Source: Nonlabens sp. MB-3u-79 (GTDB lineage: Bacteria > Bacteroidota > Bacteroidia > Flavobacteriales > Flavobacteriaceae). From it: a DNA stretch of 64,000 nucleotides. The position numbers were made by a program, and so were the translations under genes. Location: positions 1,688,501 through 1,752,500 of the forward strand of contig NZ_CP025116.1 in NCBI RefSeq assembly GCF_002831625.1. The letters run 5' to 3'. Below the pieces are notes generated by a model. That model was given only the letters and a program-made list of their open reading frames with translations, did no database searches and had not been told where the DNA came from. Each line of letters begins with the position of its first letter. The stretch's first letter is position 1. This document shows, piece by piece, positions 51,717-60,059 of the stretch.

Positions 51717-51975
51717 GTTATATACCTATTAATACAATACATATCCCGCCATATGACAGGAATACGATTAACTTTTTGCGATAGTAGCTTTTTCAATTTG
51801 TTGTCACAAGGAAGAAAAGTTATTGATAGTCGTTAAACTATTCTATAACCGGTTTTGTTGATGATGGCATTGTGAACATGTCGTTGGCTTAACAAATAAA
51901 ATGCTATTAATTTGATTTAGGTTACGGGTTTCCTCATTCCTTGGTGTCTTTATCCAAATCAACATTAAAAACGTC
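51717..51975. repeat. dispersed repeat B, copy 2
   Basis: Homologous to 32811-33060, including GGTTACGGGTTTCCTCATTC and AATTTGTTGTCACAAGGAAG. It is the 3' flank of the 55-residue minus-strand frame at 51934-52101. Confidence 0.72.
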
Positions 51976-52101
51976 TGTCAATACACTTTTTCTTATTTCA
52001 ATATGAGACATCGGGGATGAGTCTTTATTTTTTGCTCTTTTAGGGGATTGATTTAAGGTTACATCATCACTTATCATGGCATAAAGTTTCCTAAGTTCCA
52101 T
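51934..52101 (-). CDS. 55-residue frame of a dispersed family, probably a 3' remnant
   Basis: ATG 52099-52101 starts MELRKLYAMISDDVTLNQSP and the frame ends with MSHIEIRKSVLTDVFNVDLD-KDTKE. Upstream of the ATG the same frame reads IAKELST after a TAA, so this may be the tail of a longer lost gene. Related tails at 33024 and 28431 show it is a repeated, decaying family; a mobile-element protein is possible but unproven. Confidence 0.45.
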   Translation of the reverse strand: MELRKLYAMISDDVTLNQSPKRAKNKDSSPMSHIEIRKSVLTDVFNVDLDKDTKE

Positions 52102-52440
52102 AGTAGATAATTCCTTAGCAATTTAATATACAGATGCAGCGGTTAACATGGTTTTTTTGAACCTAACTTACTGTCCTAATTTCGGGGGAATGATCAATGT
52201 TTATCAAATAATAATACTAAGGTGAGCTCTCATATAAGTTTCGTTTAATGTTTATTCATTTCTTTAGGTAGTTCTTCTGGCACCGTATTTTAAAGCAAGC
52301 AGGAGGTTTGTATTGTAAATAAAATTAAAATGGATAAATGTTGCACCTATGTTGTACCCAAGTTAAAATATTTTATTATTATTCATATATAGCTGAGGTT
52401 TCAAGAGGTTATTAATACAACACGGTGTTGGTGGTAGTTT
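52102..52440. other. intergenic region ending in an attC-like half site
   Basis: No gene seen. The right end, AATACAACACGGTGTTGGTG (52416-52435), is the standard spacer right end next to the GNAT gene's stop codon; no matching left end is clear. Confidence 0.45.
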
Positions 52441-52944
52441 TTATTGTATTTCTTTTTCGTAAAGGTTATTATTAGATAATGGTAATTCTTTTATTCCAAC
52501 CTTTATGAAATCAAGTTTTTCATAGTATTTACAAAGTTTTGTGTTTTTAGAATCTGCATCAAGTCTTAAATATTTATAATTATCTTTTTTGGCATTATTT
52601 TCAATTTCTTGAAGCACTTTAGTTCCAATTCCTTTTCCGTTATATTCTTCCTTTACTACTAATGAATGTACATATTTGGATTTTTCGGTTCGTTTCCCCC
52701 AGTATAATAAATCTTCATTTAGAATTCTAACCATACCTATATTTTTTCCGTTTAAATCATCGAGAAAAAAGAATTCGTTGTTGTTAATTCCTTCTTCGAC
52801 CCATCTAATCTTTTCTAGAGGTGGATTCATCCAATACTGCCAATGGTCAATATTCATTTTATTTATTTTCTCAGCAGTTTTTTTAAATAAGTTTAAGACG
52901 GTACTTTTATCTTTGATTTTCACTTGTTTAAATGTAATATTCAT
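52441..52944 (-). CDS. GNAT family N-acetyltransferase, 167 aa
   Basis: Typical GNAT fold: NITFKQVKIKDKSTVLNLFK, the central strand KYVHSLVVKEEYNGKGIGTK with the acetyl-CoA loop (Q/R-x-x-G-x-G/A form NGKGIG), LQEIENNAKKDNYKYLRLDA and the end CKYYEKLDFIKVGI. It transfers an acetyl group to an unknown small molecule or protein; GNATs are among the commonest integron cassette genes. It is a single-gene unit with attC-like ends on both sides. Confidence 0.92.
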   Translation of the reverse strand: MNITFKQVKIKDKSTVLNLFKKTAEKINKMNIDHWQYWMNPPLEKIRWVEEGINNNEFFFLDDLNGKNIGMVRILNEDLLYWGKRTEKSKYVHSLVVKEEYNGKGIGTKVLQEIENNAKKDNYKYLRLDADSKNTKLCKYYEKLDFIKVGIKELPLSNNNLYEKEIQ

Positions 52945-52965
52945 TTAATAATGCTTTTTATTTTA

Positions 52966-53103
52966 ATTACCGCCATCGGTCATATATATGGTTTGTTGCG
53001 TGTTTAAACACTTAATTTAGTAAATAAAAACCGAGTAGAAAATCCGCGAGGATTTTCGTAAGTAGGCTAGAACTAGCAATAAATTATATACGGTGTTGGT
53101 AGC
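52966..53103. repeat. attC-like spacer, type II, copy 3
   Basis: Left TTACCGCCATCGGTCATATA and right TTATATACGGTGTTGGTAGC form an imperfect inverted repeat. The interior has the perfect hairpin GAAAATCC-GCGA-GGATTTTC (about 53037-53056) and GTAAGTAGGCTAGAACTAGC. Confidence 0.7.
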
Positions 53104-53108
53104 AGTGC

Positions 53109-54284
53109 TTATTCCATATTCGTTTTTGTTTTGAAATCTGAATTTTTTCCAGTTGAATTTACTTTATTTATAAACTCTTGCATTTTATCTGTTAGATAAA
53201 GTATGTCTTGATTTTTCCAATATTCTGCATTGTATTCTCCTTTGAGGTCAAACATATCTCTATTTAAGTTGATGTTGTTCTTAATTTTTTCAGTATTGTC
53301 TATGGGAATTGAATAATAAACATAACTCCAATCAAAAATATCTTTTACTTGTTCTTCATAAACTTCTGTTTTTCCTTTTAAAGTTGCTTTATTTAACTGA
53401 ATTTTATTTGTTATAGTGTTTCTCTCAAAGCTCGACTTCCAATTACTTAATATAGTTCTATATTTTGCATTTCTTATATTCTCAAAATTTGCATTTTGAT
53501 TGCTATAAGTTACATCTGCTTCTTTAAAAGTATTGTCTTCATTTAAAATATAATAACCACTATACAAAAATTTTTCACTATCTATTGGATTGAGGATAAT
53601 TTTACTTGAACTCTTTTCTAAAGAAGTTTCGTAACTAATATTAAATTCTTCACGATTAAAAGCAATTCTAATAATGTTTGTAAAGAATTCTTTAAAACTG
53701 AATAATGCAAAGTCAATATTTCTATTTTCGATACCTACTTTTCTGATATTTTCAATATGTACTTTATAGTTTTTTTTAGGCATAGGTTTTGACCTAGTAT
53801 CAAATAAAGCTTGTTTTTCCACTATTCCAGAAAAATCGACAATTTTATAAAATTCATTGTTTTTTTTAATCACAGCTCTTAAGAAAAACTTTTCTTTATG
53901 TGGTTCAAGTGCATAGTCTGTCAATACAGTTTTTAGCATTTGAGTGTAAAGTCCACCTTTGCTCAATACAATTTCATCTAATTCATAAGTTAATGGCTTC
54001 ATAAAAATTGTGTCATTTGCTTTTAGATACATAAAATCAACATCTAAAGTTTCATAAACTACGCTTTGGATTGAAATTTTTCCATTCGTTTTTTGAAATT
54101 CAAAAACACCATCTTCATTGCTAATTGTATAATTTTCAAGTCCCTTTATAGTTGCATAAGAAATAGGTTTATTATCTTCTTTGTCCCATAGAATATTTAA
54201 TGCTGACTCCTGTCCAAATAAGAAATTTGAACTTATTAGAAATATTAATAAATAAAGTCTAATTATTAATTGTTTTTGATTCAT
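53109..54284 (-). CDS. secreted carboxypeptidase-regulatory-like domain protein, 391 aa
   Basis: Signal peptide (LIIRLYLLIFLISSNFLFGQ), then a CarboxypepD_reg-like beta sandwich (NILWDKEDNKPISYATIKGL, TISNEDGVFEFQKTNGKISI, LTYELDEIVLSKG), as at the N-terminus of TonB-dependent receptors, and a long unassigned C-terminal part (YALEPHKEKFFLRAVIKKNN, EFNISYETSLEKSSSKIIL). No barrel follows, so it is not a receptor itself. It is a surface or periplasmic protein of unknown role, a single-gene unit, and the last one before the tandem array. Confidence 0.75.
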   Translation of the reverse strand: MNQKQLIIRLYLLIFLISSNFLFGQESALNILWDKEDNKPISYATIKGLENYTISNEDGVFEFQKTNGKISIQSVVYETLDVDFMYLKANDTIFMKPLTYELDEIVLSKGGLYTQMLKTVLTDYALEPHKEKFFLRAVIKKNNEFYKIVDFSGIVEKQALFDTRSKPMPKKNYKVHIENIRKVGIENRNIDFALFSFKEFFTNIIRIAFNREEFNISYETSLEKSSSKIILNPIDSEKFLYSGYYILNEDNTFKEADVTYSNQNANFENIRNAKYRTILSNWKSSFERNTITNKIQLNKATLKGKTEVYEEQVKDIFDWSYVYYSIPIDNTEKIKNNINLNRDMFDLKGEYNAEYWKNQDILYLTDKMQEFINKVNSTGKNSDFKTKTNME

Positions 54285-54316
54285 TTCGGAATGTTTTTTT
54301 GCATTGCTACCAACTC

Positions 54317-54480
54317 TTTATATGCATACTAATGTAATACATATCTTACAAAATGATAGGAATACGGTTAACTTTATGGCATTGGAGCCTCTCCATCTTA
54401 CCTGTTAGATGGAAGGAACATTCTTAATATTTATTAAAATATTCTCGACTTGTCTTGTTGATAAAAGAGAGTGAACGGGT
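54317..54480. repeat. dispersed repeat B, short copy 3
   Basis: ACTAATGTAATACATATC, GGAATACGGTTAACTTTATG and TCTTGTTGATAAAAGAGAG parallel repeat B at 32811 and 51717, but the gene tail is missing. An attC-like left end GCTACCAACTCTTTATATGC (54306-54325) precedes it. Confidence 0.6.
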
Positions 54481-54493
54481 TATCGGTTAGGCT

Positions 54494-54615
54494 ATTTAAA
54501 AACGCCTCCATTACAGATTATCGTACACCAACAATTCCTTTCTTATCGTGTTATTAACTTGAAAAATTGAAAACCAATTTACGGACTGCTTTTTTAAGAT
54601 GTCGTGTTGAAAAAC
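54494..54615. repeat. dispersed repeat A, copy 2 (122 bp)
   Basis: Gapless match of 31868-31989 (offset 22626). Its last bases GTTGAAAAAC run straight into the first unit of the 113-bp tandem array. Confidence 0.75.
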
Positions 54616-55450
54616 CACCGAGCGGTAGCAGGTGTTTTTTTTAAAGTGGAGTCGGAGAACGACATTGCGGTAGCAATGTGCGAGTTGTAGCGCTGGCCGT
54701 GATTCTCCCGACCTGCACAAAAAAAAACCACCGAGCGGTAGTAGGTGTTTTTTTTAAAGTGGAGTCGGAGAACGACATTGCGGTAGCAATGTGCGAGTTG
54801 TAGCGCTGGCCGTGATTCTCCCGACCTGCACAAAAAAAAACCACCGAGCGGTAGCAGGTGTTTTTTTTAAAGTGGAGTCGGAGAACGACATTGCGGGAGC
54901 AATGTGCGAGTTGTAGCGCTGGCCGTGATTCTCCCGACCTGCACAAAAAAAAACCACCGAGCGATAGCAGGTGTTTTTTTTAAAGTGGAGTCGGAGAACG
55001 ACATTGCGGGAGCAATGTGCGAGTTGTAGCGCTGGCCGTGATTCTCCCGACCTGCACAAAAAAAAACCACCGAGCGATAGCTGGTGTTTTTTTTAAAGTG
55101 GAGTCGGAGAACGACATTGCGGGAGCAATGTGCGAGTTGTAGCGCTGGCCGTGATTCTCCCGACCTGCACAAAAAAAAACCACCGAGCGATAGCAGGTGT
55201 TTTTTTTAAAGTGGAGTCGGAGAACGACATTGCGGGAGCAATGTGCGAGTTGTAGCGCTGGCCGTGATTCTCCCGACCTGCACAAAAAAAAACCACCTAG
55301 CCGAAGCAGGTGTTTTTTTTAAAGTGGAGTCGGAGAACGACATTGCGGGAGCAATGTGCGAGTTGTAGCGCTGGCCGTGATTCTCCCGACCTGCACAAAA
55401 AAAAACCACCGAGCGATAGCTGGTGGTTTTTTTAAAGTGGAGTCGGAGAG
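54611..55450. repeat. 113-bp tandem array, about 7.4 copies, hairpin-rich
   Basis: Unit starts at 54611, 54724, 54837, 54950, 55063, 55176, 55289 and a partial copy at 55402. Each unit carries a hairpin CCACCGAGCGATAGCTGGTGG-type (A-run before, T-run after), the perfect hairpin ACATTGC-GGTA/GGGA-GCAATGT, and GTCGGAGAA paired with TTCTCCCGAC. The array ends 200 bp before the recombinase gene. Long minus-strand frames across it are repeat translations. Confidence 0.96.
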
Positions 55451-55580
55451 AGTGTAACAACTCCATTTCATGATATTTATGGTATAAGTGAATATAGGGT
55501 ATTTATTGATTAATTCAATGATATAAAGGTTTATAAGAGTTTATTAAACTTTGAATGGAATTGAATAAGATTGATATCAG
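55451..55580. other. putative left end region of the integrative element
   Basis: The eighth array unit breaks off after GGAGTCGGAGA and is replaced by GAGTGTAACAACTCC. This junction is the best candidate for the element's left attachment site; the other end is not identified. Confidence 0.35.
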
Positions 55581-55613
55581 TTGACTAAATGTTGACTAAA
55601 TGTTGACTAGGTT
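55581..55613. promoter_or_regulatory. three 11-bp direct repeats upstream of the recombinase
   Basis: TTGACTAAATG, TTGACTAAATG, TTGACTAGGTT in direct phase (55581, 55592, 55603). The third overlaps the likely -33 region of the promoter at 55626. Possible operator or recombinase arm-binding sites. Confidence 0.5.
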
Positions 55614-55625
55614 GTTTGGGTTGGT

Positions 55626-55633
55626 TATATTTG
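55626..55633 (+). promoter_or_regulatory. -7 promoter box of the recombinase gene
   Basis: TATATTTG matches TAnnTTTG; a TTG at 55603-55605 lies 20 nt upstream, close to the usual -33/-7 spacing. It supports the ATG at 55655 as start. Confidence 0.55.
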
Positions 55634-55654
55634 AATGTTCAAATACTCAATATA

Positions 55655-57052
55655 ATGGCAACGATTAAATTTCAACTTCAAAGTAAGTCTAAAAACGCAC
55701 CTATATATTTACGTCTATCTCTAGGACGAGATTTAAAGAAGTCAACCAAAGAGAAAACAGTATATATAAGTTTTAAACGCAAAACTTCATTAAGCATCAA
55801 TCCGAAAAATTGGAGTACAAAGACGCAACTCCCTTTACAGAATTATGCAGATGAAAAAAATTTGACTTCCAAATTAAGAAAGTTAAACGATTTTATATTA
55901 GACGAGTTAAACGACTCTAATAGTCAAGGTATAGAAATTACTGGCGACTGGTTACAAGTTAAAATTGATGCACACTTCAACAAAGTAGAAACAAAGCAAT
56001 TAGACTATCTATCTGAATACAGTATTTATTTTATTGATAACCTTAAATACAAGGTTAATGAAAAAACGAAAAGTATCGGAGTATCTAAGTCAACAGAGAA
56101 AAAATATAAAACTATATCAAACAAAATAATTGCATTTGATAATTACCAAAGCAAGAAAAAAAAGAAAGTAATTCACACAAAACTGATTGATGTTAATTTG
56201 ACCTTTAGAAGCGATTTAATAGATTATTTCAGCAAAGTCGATAAACTAAGCGACAATACTATTGGACGGTATTTAAAGTTCGTCAAAAGCATTTGTATAA
56301 ATGCAAAAAAGAATGGTTACCAAGTAAGTCCACAACTAAACGATTTTTTAGGATTTACAGTTAAAGCACCAAAAGTAATTCTGTCACTAGAGGAAATTGA
56401 GCAAATAAAAAACACAAAATTCGTCAGCGATGCACATGAGATTTCAAAAGATTGGTTGATAATAGGTTGCTTTACTGGTCAGCGTGTTTCAGATTTATTG
56501 AGAATGAATAAGGGAATGATAGAGCATATTCAAGATTATGACTTTATCGTATTAGAACAAGTGAAAACAAAAAAGACTGTTCAAATACCAATACATTTTG
56601 AAGTTCAAGAGATACTAAATAAAAGAGGTGGGGAGTTTCCGCCAGTTTTCACAAATAATATTGATAGCAACAAGGCAATGTTTAACCGTTATCTTAAACA
56701 GTTATCTAAAATTGCAGAGATTTACACTATTGTAAATGGTAATAAATTTGATGATGTAAAGAAAAGGTATATCAATGGAGATTATCCAAAGCATGAACTC
56801 GTTGCTAGTCATATTTGTAGACGTTCATTTGCTTCAAATCATTATGCTACTGAATTATACCCTACACCTATTTTAATGAATATAACTGCTCATAAAACAG
56901 AGCAAGTCTTTTTGGAATACATAGGTAAAAAGCCAATAGACTATAGTTTGCAACTTGCAAAAATCTGGCAGAAAGTTGGTAAGAAAAAGAAGAAGTTCAA
57001 TAAGCAAAAGGCAGATTTAAAAATAGTTCGTAAAGTTTCAAGTCTAAATTAA
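55655..57052 (+). CDS. tyrosine recombinase/integrase of Bacteroidetes element type
   Basis: The 465-residue enzyme has an arm-binding N-terminus (MATIKFQLQSKSKNAPIYLR), a SAM-like core-binding domain (SKVDKLSDNTIGRYLKFVKS), and a catalytic domain with Arg I in GCFTGQRVSDLLRM, a Lys-containing hairpin (EQVKTKKTVQIPI), the HxxR box SHICRRSFASN, the second His in TAHKTEQVFLEYIG and the likely nucleophile Tyr in LEYIG. ATG 55655 is preferred over 55616 because of the promoter box. It would integrate and excise the element running to about 60.1 kb. Confidence 0.93.
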   Translation: MATIKFQLQSKSKNAPIYLRLSLGRDLKKSTKEKTVYISFKRKTSLSINPKNWSTKTQLPLQNYADEKNLTSKLRKLNDFILDELNDSNSQGIEITGDWLQVKIDAHFNKVETKQLDYLSEYSIYFIDNLKYKVNEKTKSIGVSKSTEKKYKTISNKIIAFDNYQSKKKKKVIHTKLIDVNLTFRSDLIDYFSKVDKLSDNTIGRYLKFVKSICINAKKNGYQVSPQLNDFLGFTVKAPKVILSLEEIEQIKNTKFVSDAHEISKDWLIIGCFTGQRVSDLLRMNKGMIEHIQDYDFIVLEQVKTKKTVQIPIHFEVQEILNKRGGEFPPVFTNNIDSNKAMFNRYLKQLSKIAEIYTIVNGNKFDDVKKRYINGDYPKHELVASHICRRSFASNHYATELYPTPILMNITAHKTEQVFLEYIGKKPIDYSLQLAKIWQKVGKKKKKFNKQKADLKIVRKVSSLN

Positions 57053-57077
57053 AAACACGATTAAATAAATTATGTAG

Positions 57078-57110
57078 AACCCTTTTAAATAACTTTAAAA
57101 GGGTTTTTAT
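57078..57110 (+). terminator. terminator after the recombinase gene
   Basis: Perfect 12-bp stem AACCCTTTTAAA / TTTAAAAGGGTT with a 4-nt loop and trailing T residues. Confidence 0.9.
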
Positions 57111-57140
57111 ATATTGACCACGCAACGCAAATTAATACCC

Positions 57141-58004
57141 ATGAGTTTCGAAAAATCAAAAGAAATTGTAAGGAGTTTTAATCACGATTTCCAGTTTAAA
57201 TACGTCATGTTAGATTTACCTAATATGGCTGACAGTGAATTTTTGAATTTTGATGAAGATGATTTTAAGAACTACAAATGGAATTATTATTGGGTAGGGA
57301 GTGATCTACCTCCATTTGGAGATGATGACAGTCCTGAATTAAAATTTCAAAAGGTTTTTAAGGAGGAGTATGATGAATTGAATAATAGAAATATTTTTTT
57401 TCATTGCTGTCTTTTAGAAACTTATAAGGAAAACTTTAAAGTTGTTTTAAATAACTTCCTTGATAGATTCCCTGACGCATTAAAAGTAAATGCAATTAAA
57501 GAAGAGATTGATAAGTTTGTTGAGCCATCAGAAAACACATATTTATACTCACTAGCAAGCGATGAGGTTAAACTAAGTTTGAACTTTTCAAGAACAGCAA
57601 TTTTAAGGTTCTTAATCGAAGAAGCGAATAAAGAAAATTACGATGTAAATGTATTTGAGGATTTTCATAAAAATATATTTAGTACTGAAATAGTTCCGTT
57701 CAGCATTGAAGGTAAAATAAAGTCTAATAATGATGATGATGATTTGAAACTTCAATGGAATGGCGATATATCCAATTTAATTGAGCTTATAGAAGCACTA
57801 TTAGTTAATGAAAATATAAAAGGGACTAAAAAAGATGTGTATAAATATTTTGGCGATTTGTTCAATTTAGATTTGAGCAAACATGCAATCATAGTTAGTA
57901 AGTTTATACATCGTAACTCTGATAATGAAACCAAATTCCTAAACGAACTTGCTTCATCTTTACTAAAAGAAATTAAAGCTAGATTAGAAAAAAAACGCAA
58001 TTAA
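57141..58004 (+). CDS. RteC-like element protein, 287 aa
   Basis: ATG 57141 (MSFEKSKEIVRSFNHDFQFK) is chosen over the TTG at 57114, which overlaps the terminator tail. The C-terminal third resembles RteC of Bacteroides conjugative transposons: LQWNGDISNLIELIEALLVN, DVYKYFGDLFNLDLSKHA and the end ETKFLNELASSLLKEIKARL. RteC promotes excision in CTnDOT. The N-terminal half is divergent and Asp/Glu-rich. No tetQ-rteAB genes are near, so its cue is unknown. The family link is from memory. Confidence 0.6.
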   Translation: MSFEKSKEIVRSFNHDFQFKYVMLDLPNMADSEFLNFDEDDFKNYKWNYYWVGSDLPPFGDDDSPELKFQKVFKEEYDELNNRNIFFHCCLLETYKENFKVVLNNFLDRFPDALKVNAIKEEIDKFVEPSENTYLYSLASDEVKLSLNFSRTAILRFLIEEANKENYDVNVFEDFHKNIFSTEIVPFSIEGKIKSNNDDDDLKLQWNGDISNLIELIEALLVNENIKGTKKDVYKYFGDLFNLDLSKHAIIVSKFIHRNSDNETKFLNELASSLLKEIKARLEKKRN

Positions 58005-58080
58005 GTTACTAGTAACTATGCTTTACACACCTTTAAACCTATGCAATTTTACAGAATATTAATAAACAATATTCTATATT

Positions 58081-58359
58081 ATGCAAACAGTACAATTTAT
58101 TTCAGTTACACCTGAACAGTTACAAAACGCAATTATTGAGGGCGTTAAACTCCAATTAGAAGACTTCAAGAAACATTTTCAACCAAAGACTCCAAAAGAC
58201 TACCTAACTCGTCAAGAGGTGGCAGAACTCTTATCAGTAGATTTGTCAACTGTTCACAATTTAAGTAAGAGAGGTACTCTTCAAAAATTACAAATTGGTG
58301 GTCGTGTTCTATATCTGCGCTCCCAAGTAGAAAACTCTATTGTCAAACTTAATAGTTAG
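58081..58359 (+). CDS. excisionase-like helix-turn-helix protein, 92 aa
   Basis: The C-terminal half is a MerR/excisionase-type HTH: DYLTRQEVAELLSVDLSTVH, NLSKRGTLQKLQIGGRVLYL, RSQVENSIVKL. The N-terminal half is a short helix with LQNAIIEGVKLQLEDFKKHF. Such proteins in Bacteroidetes elements bind DNA and aid excision or control the element's genes. The next gene begins 4 nt downstream, so they are probably cotranscribed. Confidence 0.88.
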   Translation: MQTVQFISVTPEQLQNAIIEGVKLQLEDFKKHFQPKTPKDYLTRQEVAELLSVDLSTVHNLSKRGTLQKLQIGGRVLYLRSQVENSIVKLNS

Positions 58360-58363
58360 AACA

Positions 58364-58756
58364 ATGGCAGCGAAAGTACCTCAACATCATACATTGATTT
58401 ATAAAGAAATTAATGTTGGAAAATTCAAAACGACAAGACACTACGAGCTTATCAATTTTATTGATCCAAAGATTAAACTTACAAAGTTGCTGAACCTTAG
58501 CAAAAACAAAGAGTTTGCAAAATCTTCGCCTATATTTTGGTTGCAAATTCGTATAGATAATAAATGGCAAAAGCCAAGATTAACAGGGCTTTTTAAAACT
58601 TCATTATCTAACGTGTATTATGGCGACATAGATAAATGCAAACATCTATTATTATTCAATTTTTCAGATAGAACAAATACTTTGACTATCAAATATTTTG
58701 AAAACTACTACACAACGAATCTAACAAGCCTTTTACTACTCTTTATAGAACAATAG
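58364..58756 (+). CDS. hypothetical element protein, 130 aa
   Basis: The ATG at 58364, 4 nt after the HTH stop, gives MAAKVPQHHTLIYKEINVGK; the open frame extends upstream into the HTH gene but this start fits the operon. The protein is basic and soluble (KTTRHYELINFIDPKIKLTK, FWLQIRIDNKWQKPRLTGLF). I recognise no family. A hairpin at 58769-58789 closes the two-gene unit. Confidence 0.6.
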   Translation: MAAKVPQHHTLIYKEINVGKFKTTRHYELINFIDPKIKLTKLLNLSKNKEFAKSSPIFWLQIRIDNKWQKPRLTGLFKTSLSNVYYGDIDKCKHLLLFNFSDRTNTLTIKYFENYYTTNLTSLLLLFIEQ

Positions 58757-58768
58757 TAAGAAACGAAA

Positions 58769-58789
58769 AGGAGCGTATAAAACGCTCCT
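58769..58789 (+). terminator. hairpin after the HTH operon
   Basis: Perfect arms AGGAGCGT / ACGCTCCT around ATAAA, 10 nt after the stop codon. No T run follows, so termination would be weak. Confidence 0.55.
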
Positions 58790-58859
58790 AAATGTTCAAA
58801 TGATAGGTATTTGTGGCAACGCATACCCATTAATCAAATATACCATTTTATAATATTCC

Positions 58860-59774
58860 TTGACTTTAGATTTTCTAAAAATAAAAATAGTTGATCAGTC
58901 CGTAATGAAATACTTATGGGAACACCCTATGCTTTATTTTCACTCTAAAGGTGAAAAACTTTCAACGGATAAGGAATTAATATCTACTACGAATAAAAGG
59001 CAATGGAACGGAATCATATTTGAATTAACACATTACTGCCTTTACATAGAGTTTAAACCGCATTATTTCTTTAATCATGGTTTGCATAATGCAAATGATT
59101 TTAAAGTAACTGACTGTATAAAAGTATTAAAAGAATTTATTTCTGTTTTTCAACTTGACCCTACATTGTTACTTATCAGGAATATAGAATTTGCCTTAAA
59201 TGTTGTTATTCCAAAGGAGTTAATTTGTGTCAAAGAATTGTTATTACTCGCGATATACCATGAAAGAAATCAATTCTATAGTGATAAAAAATTACCGTTT
59301 ATGCGTTACAGTACTACGGTAAAAGCAAATGGTGAATCCAATGTATATAAAATAATTAAATCCTACGCAAAAGGTATTCAATACCCAAAAGAAACGGATC
59401 TCAATACGTGGAGATTTGAAGTTAAAAGTAATAGAAAAGGTTATATCTCTAAATTAGGAATTCACACATATAGCGATTTGCTTAATCCTGACATTTATCT
59501 AACTTTAGAAGAAACGATTTTAGATGAGTTTGACAAGGTTTTAATACTTGATCATTCCGTTACTCCAAACCTTACTAGAACTAAGTTAAAAACACATAAA
59601 GAACGGCTAACGCAAATATATTGGCATAGATTATTCCAAAAGTCAAGGAATGTATTCAGAACGAATTTTAATAAATATTATGATGATCTAAATTCTTGCG
59701 AAACACATTTAAAAAAAGAACTAAGAAAACTAATAGTTAATAAACTTCAAGAACTAAAAAAGTGTGCAATTTAA
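58860..59774 (+). CDS. Rep-like element protein, N-terminal part (ends at in-frame stop)
   Basis: TTG start at 58860 gives TLDFLKIKIVDQSVMKYLWE, which fits the opening of a flavobacterial element protein family; the first ATG (58905) would cut it. Characteristic segments are FKPHYFFNHGLHNANDFKVT, IRNIEFALNVVIPKEL, YKIIKSYAKGIQYP and NTWRFEVKSNRKGYISKLGI, reminiscent of phage/plasmid replication initiators. The TAA at 59772-59774 interrupts a frame that continues to 60059, so the full protein was probably about 399 residues. Confidence 0.6.
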   Translation: MTLDFLKIKIVDQSVMKYLWEHPMLYFHSKGEKLSTDKELISTTNKRQWNGIIFELTHYCLYIEFKPHYFFNHGLHNANDFKVTDCIKVLKEFISVFQLDPTLLLIRNIEFALNVVIPKELICVKELLLLAIYHERNQFYSDKKLPFMRYSTTVKANGESNVYKIIKSYAKGIQYPKETDLNTWRFEVKSNRKGYISKLGIHTYSDLLNPDIYLTLEETILDEFDKVLILDHSVTPNLTRTKLKTHKERLTQIYWHRLFQKSRNVFRTNFNKYYDDLNSCETHLKKELRKLIVNKLQELKKCAI

Positions 59775-59792
59775 AACCCTTATATAGTTGAA

Positions 59793-60059
59793 ATGCGCAC
59801 TCCAATTTTAAAAGAGTGTTTATTAACTGGATTAGATATTACAATGCAGAGAGCAGATAGTAAATATATTTCTATTACTGGATTAAAGTTTTTAGAAATA
59901 AATAATTTGCCAACTTTCTTAATATTGAAAAAGTCGTTATTGACAGGTCATGTGAATAAATTTGAAAAAGATATATATTCAAAGATGAGTAAGCAAATAC
60001 GTAATAGGGCTGGGTCTAGACTGCCCATAGACGCTAATCAATTAGGTATTTCATTTTAA
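59793..60059 (+). pseudogene. C-terminal part of the Rep-like protein, separated by an in-frame stop
   Basis: It lies in the same frame as the gene ending at 59774, only five sense codons plus the ATG after its TAA. It carries ECLLTGLDITMQRADSKYIS and ITGLKFLEINN, a C-terminal motif I associate with the same family. It could be expressed separately from ATG 59793, but a nonsense mutation in one gene is simpler. Confidence 0.6.

Noticed and set aside
54611..55450. 113-bp array considered as a CRISPR
   Set aside because: All units are nearly identical over their full length, so there are no variable spacers.
54594..55466. Series of minus-strand open frames of about 100 codons each, all starting MCRSGESRPALQLAH
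   Set aside because: They repeat every 113 bp and are translations of the tandem array; residue mix and lack of start signals argue against coding.
55655..57052. Tyrosine recombinase considered as the integron integrase for the cassette-like array
   Set aside because: It has the arm-binding and SAM-like layout of Bacteroidetes element integrases, I see no IntI-type additional domain, and it sits with RteC-like and excisionase-like genes of its own element.
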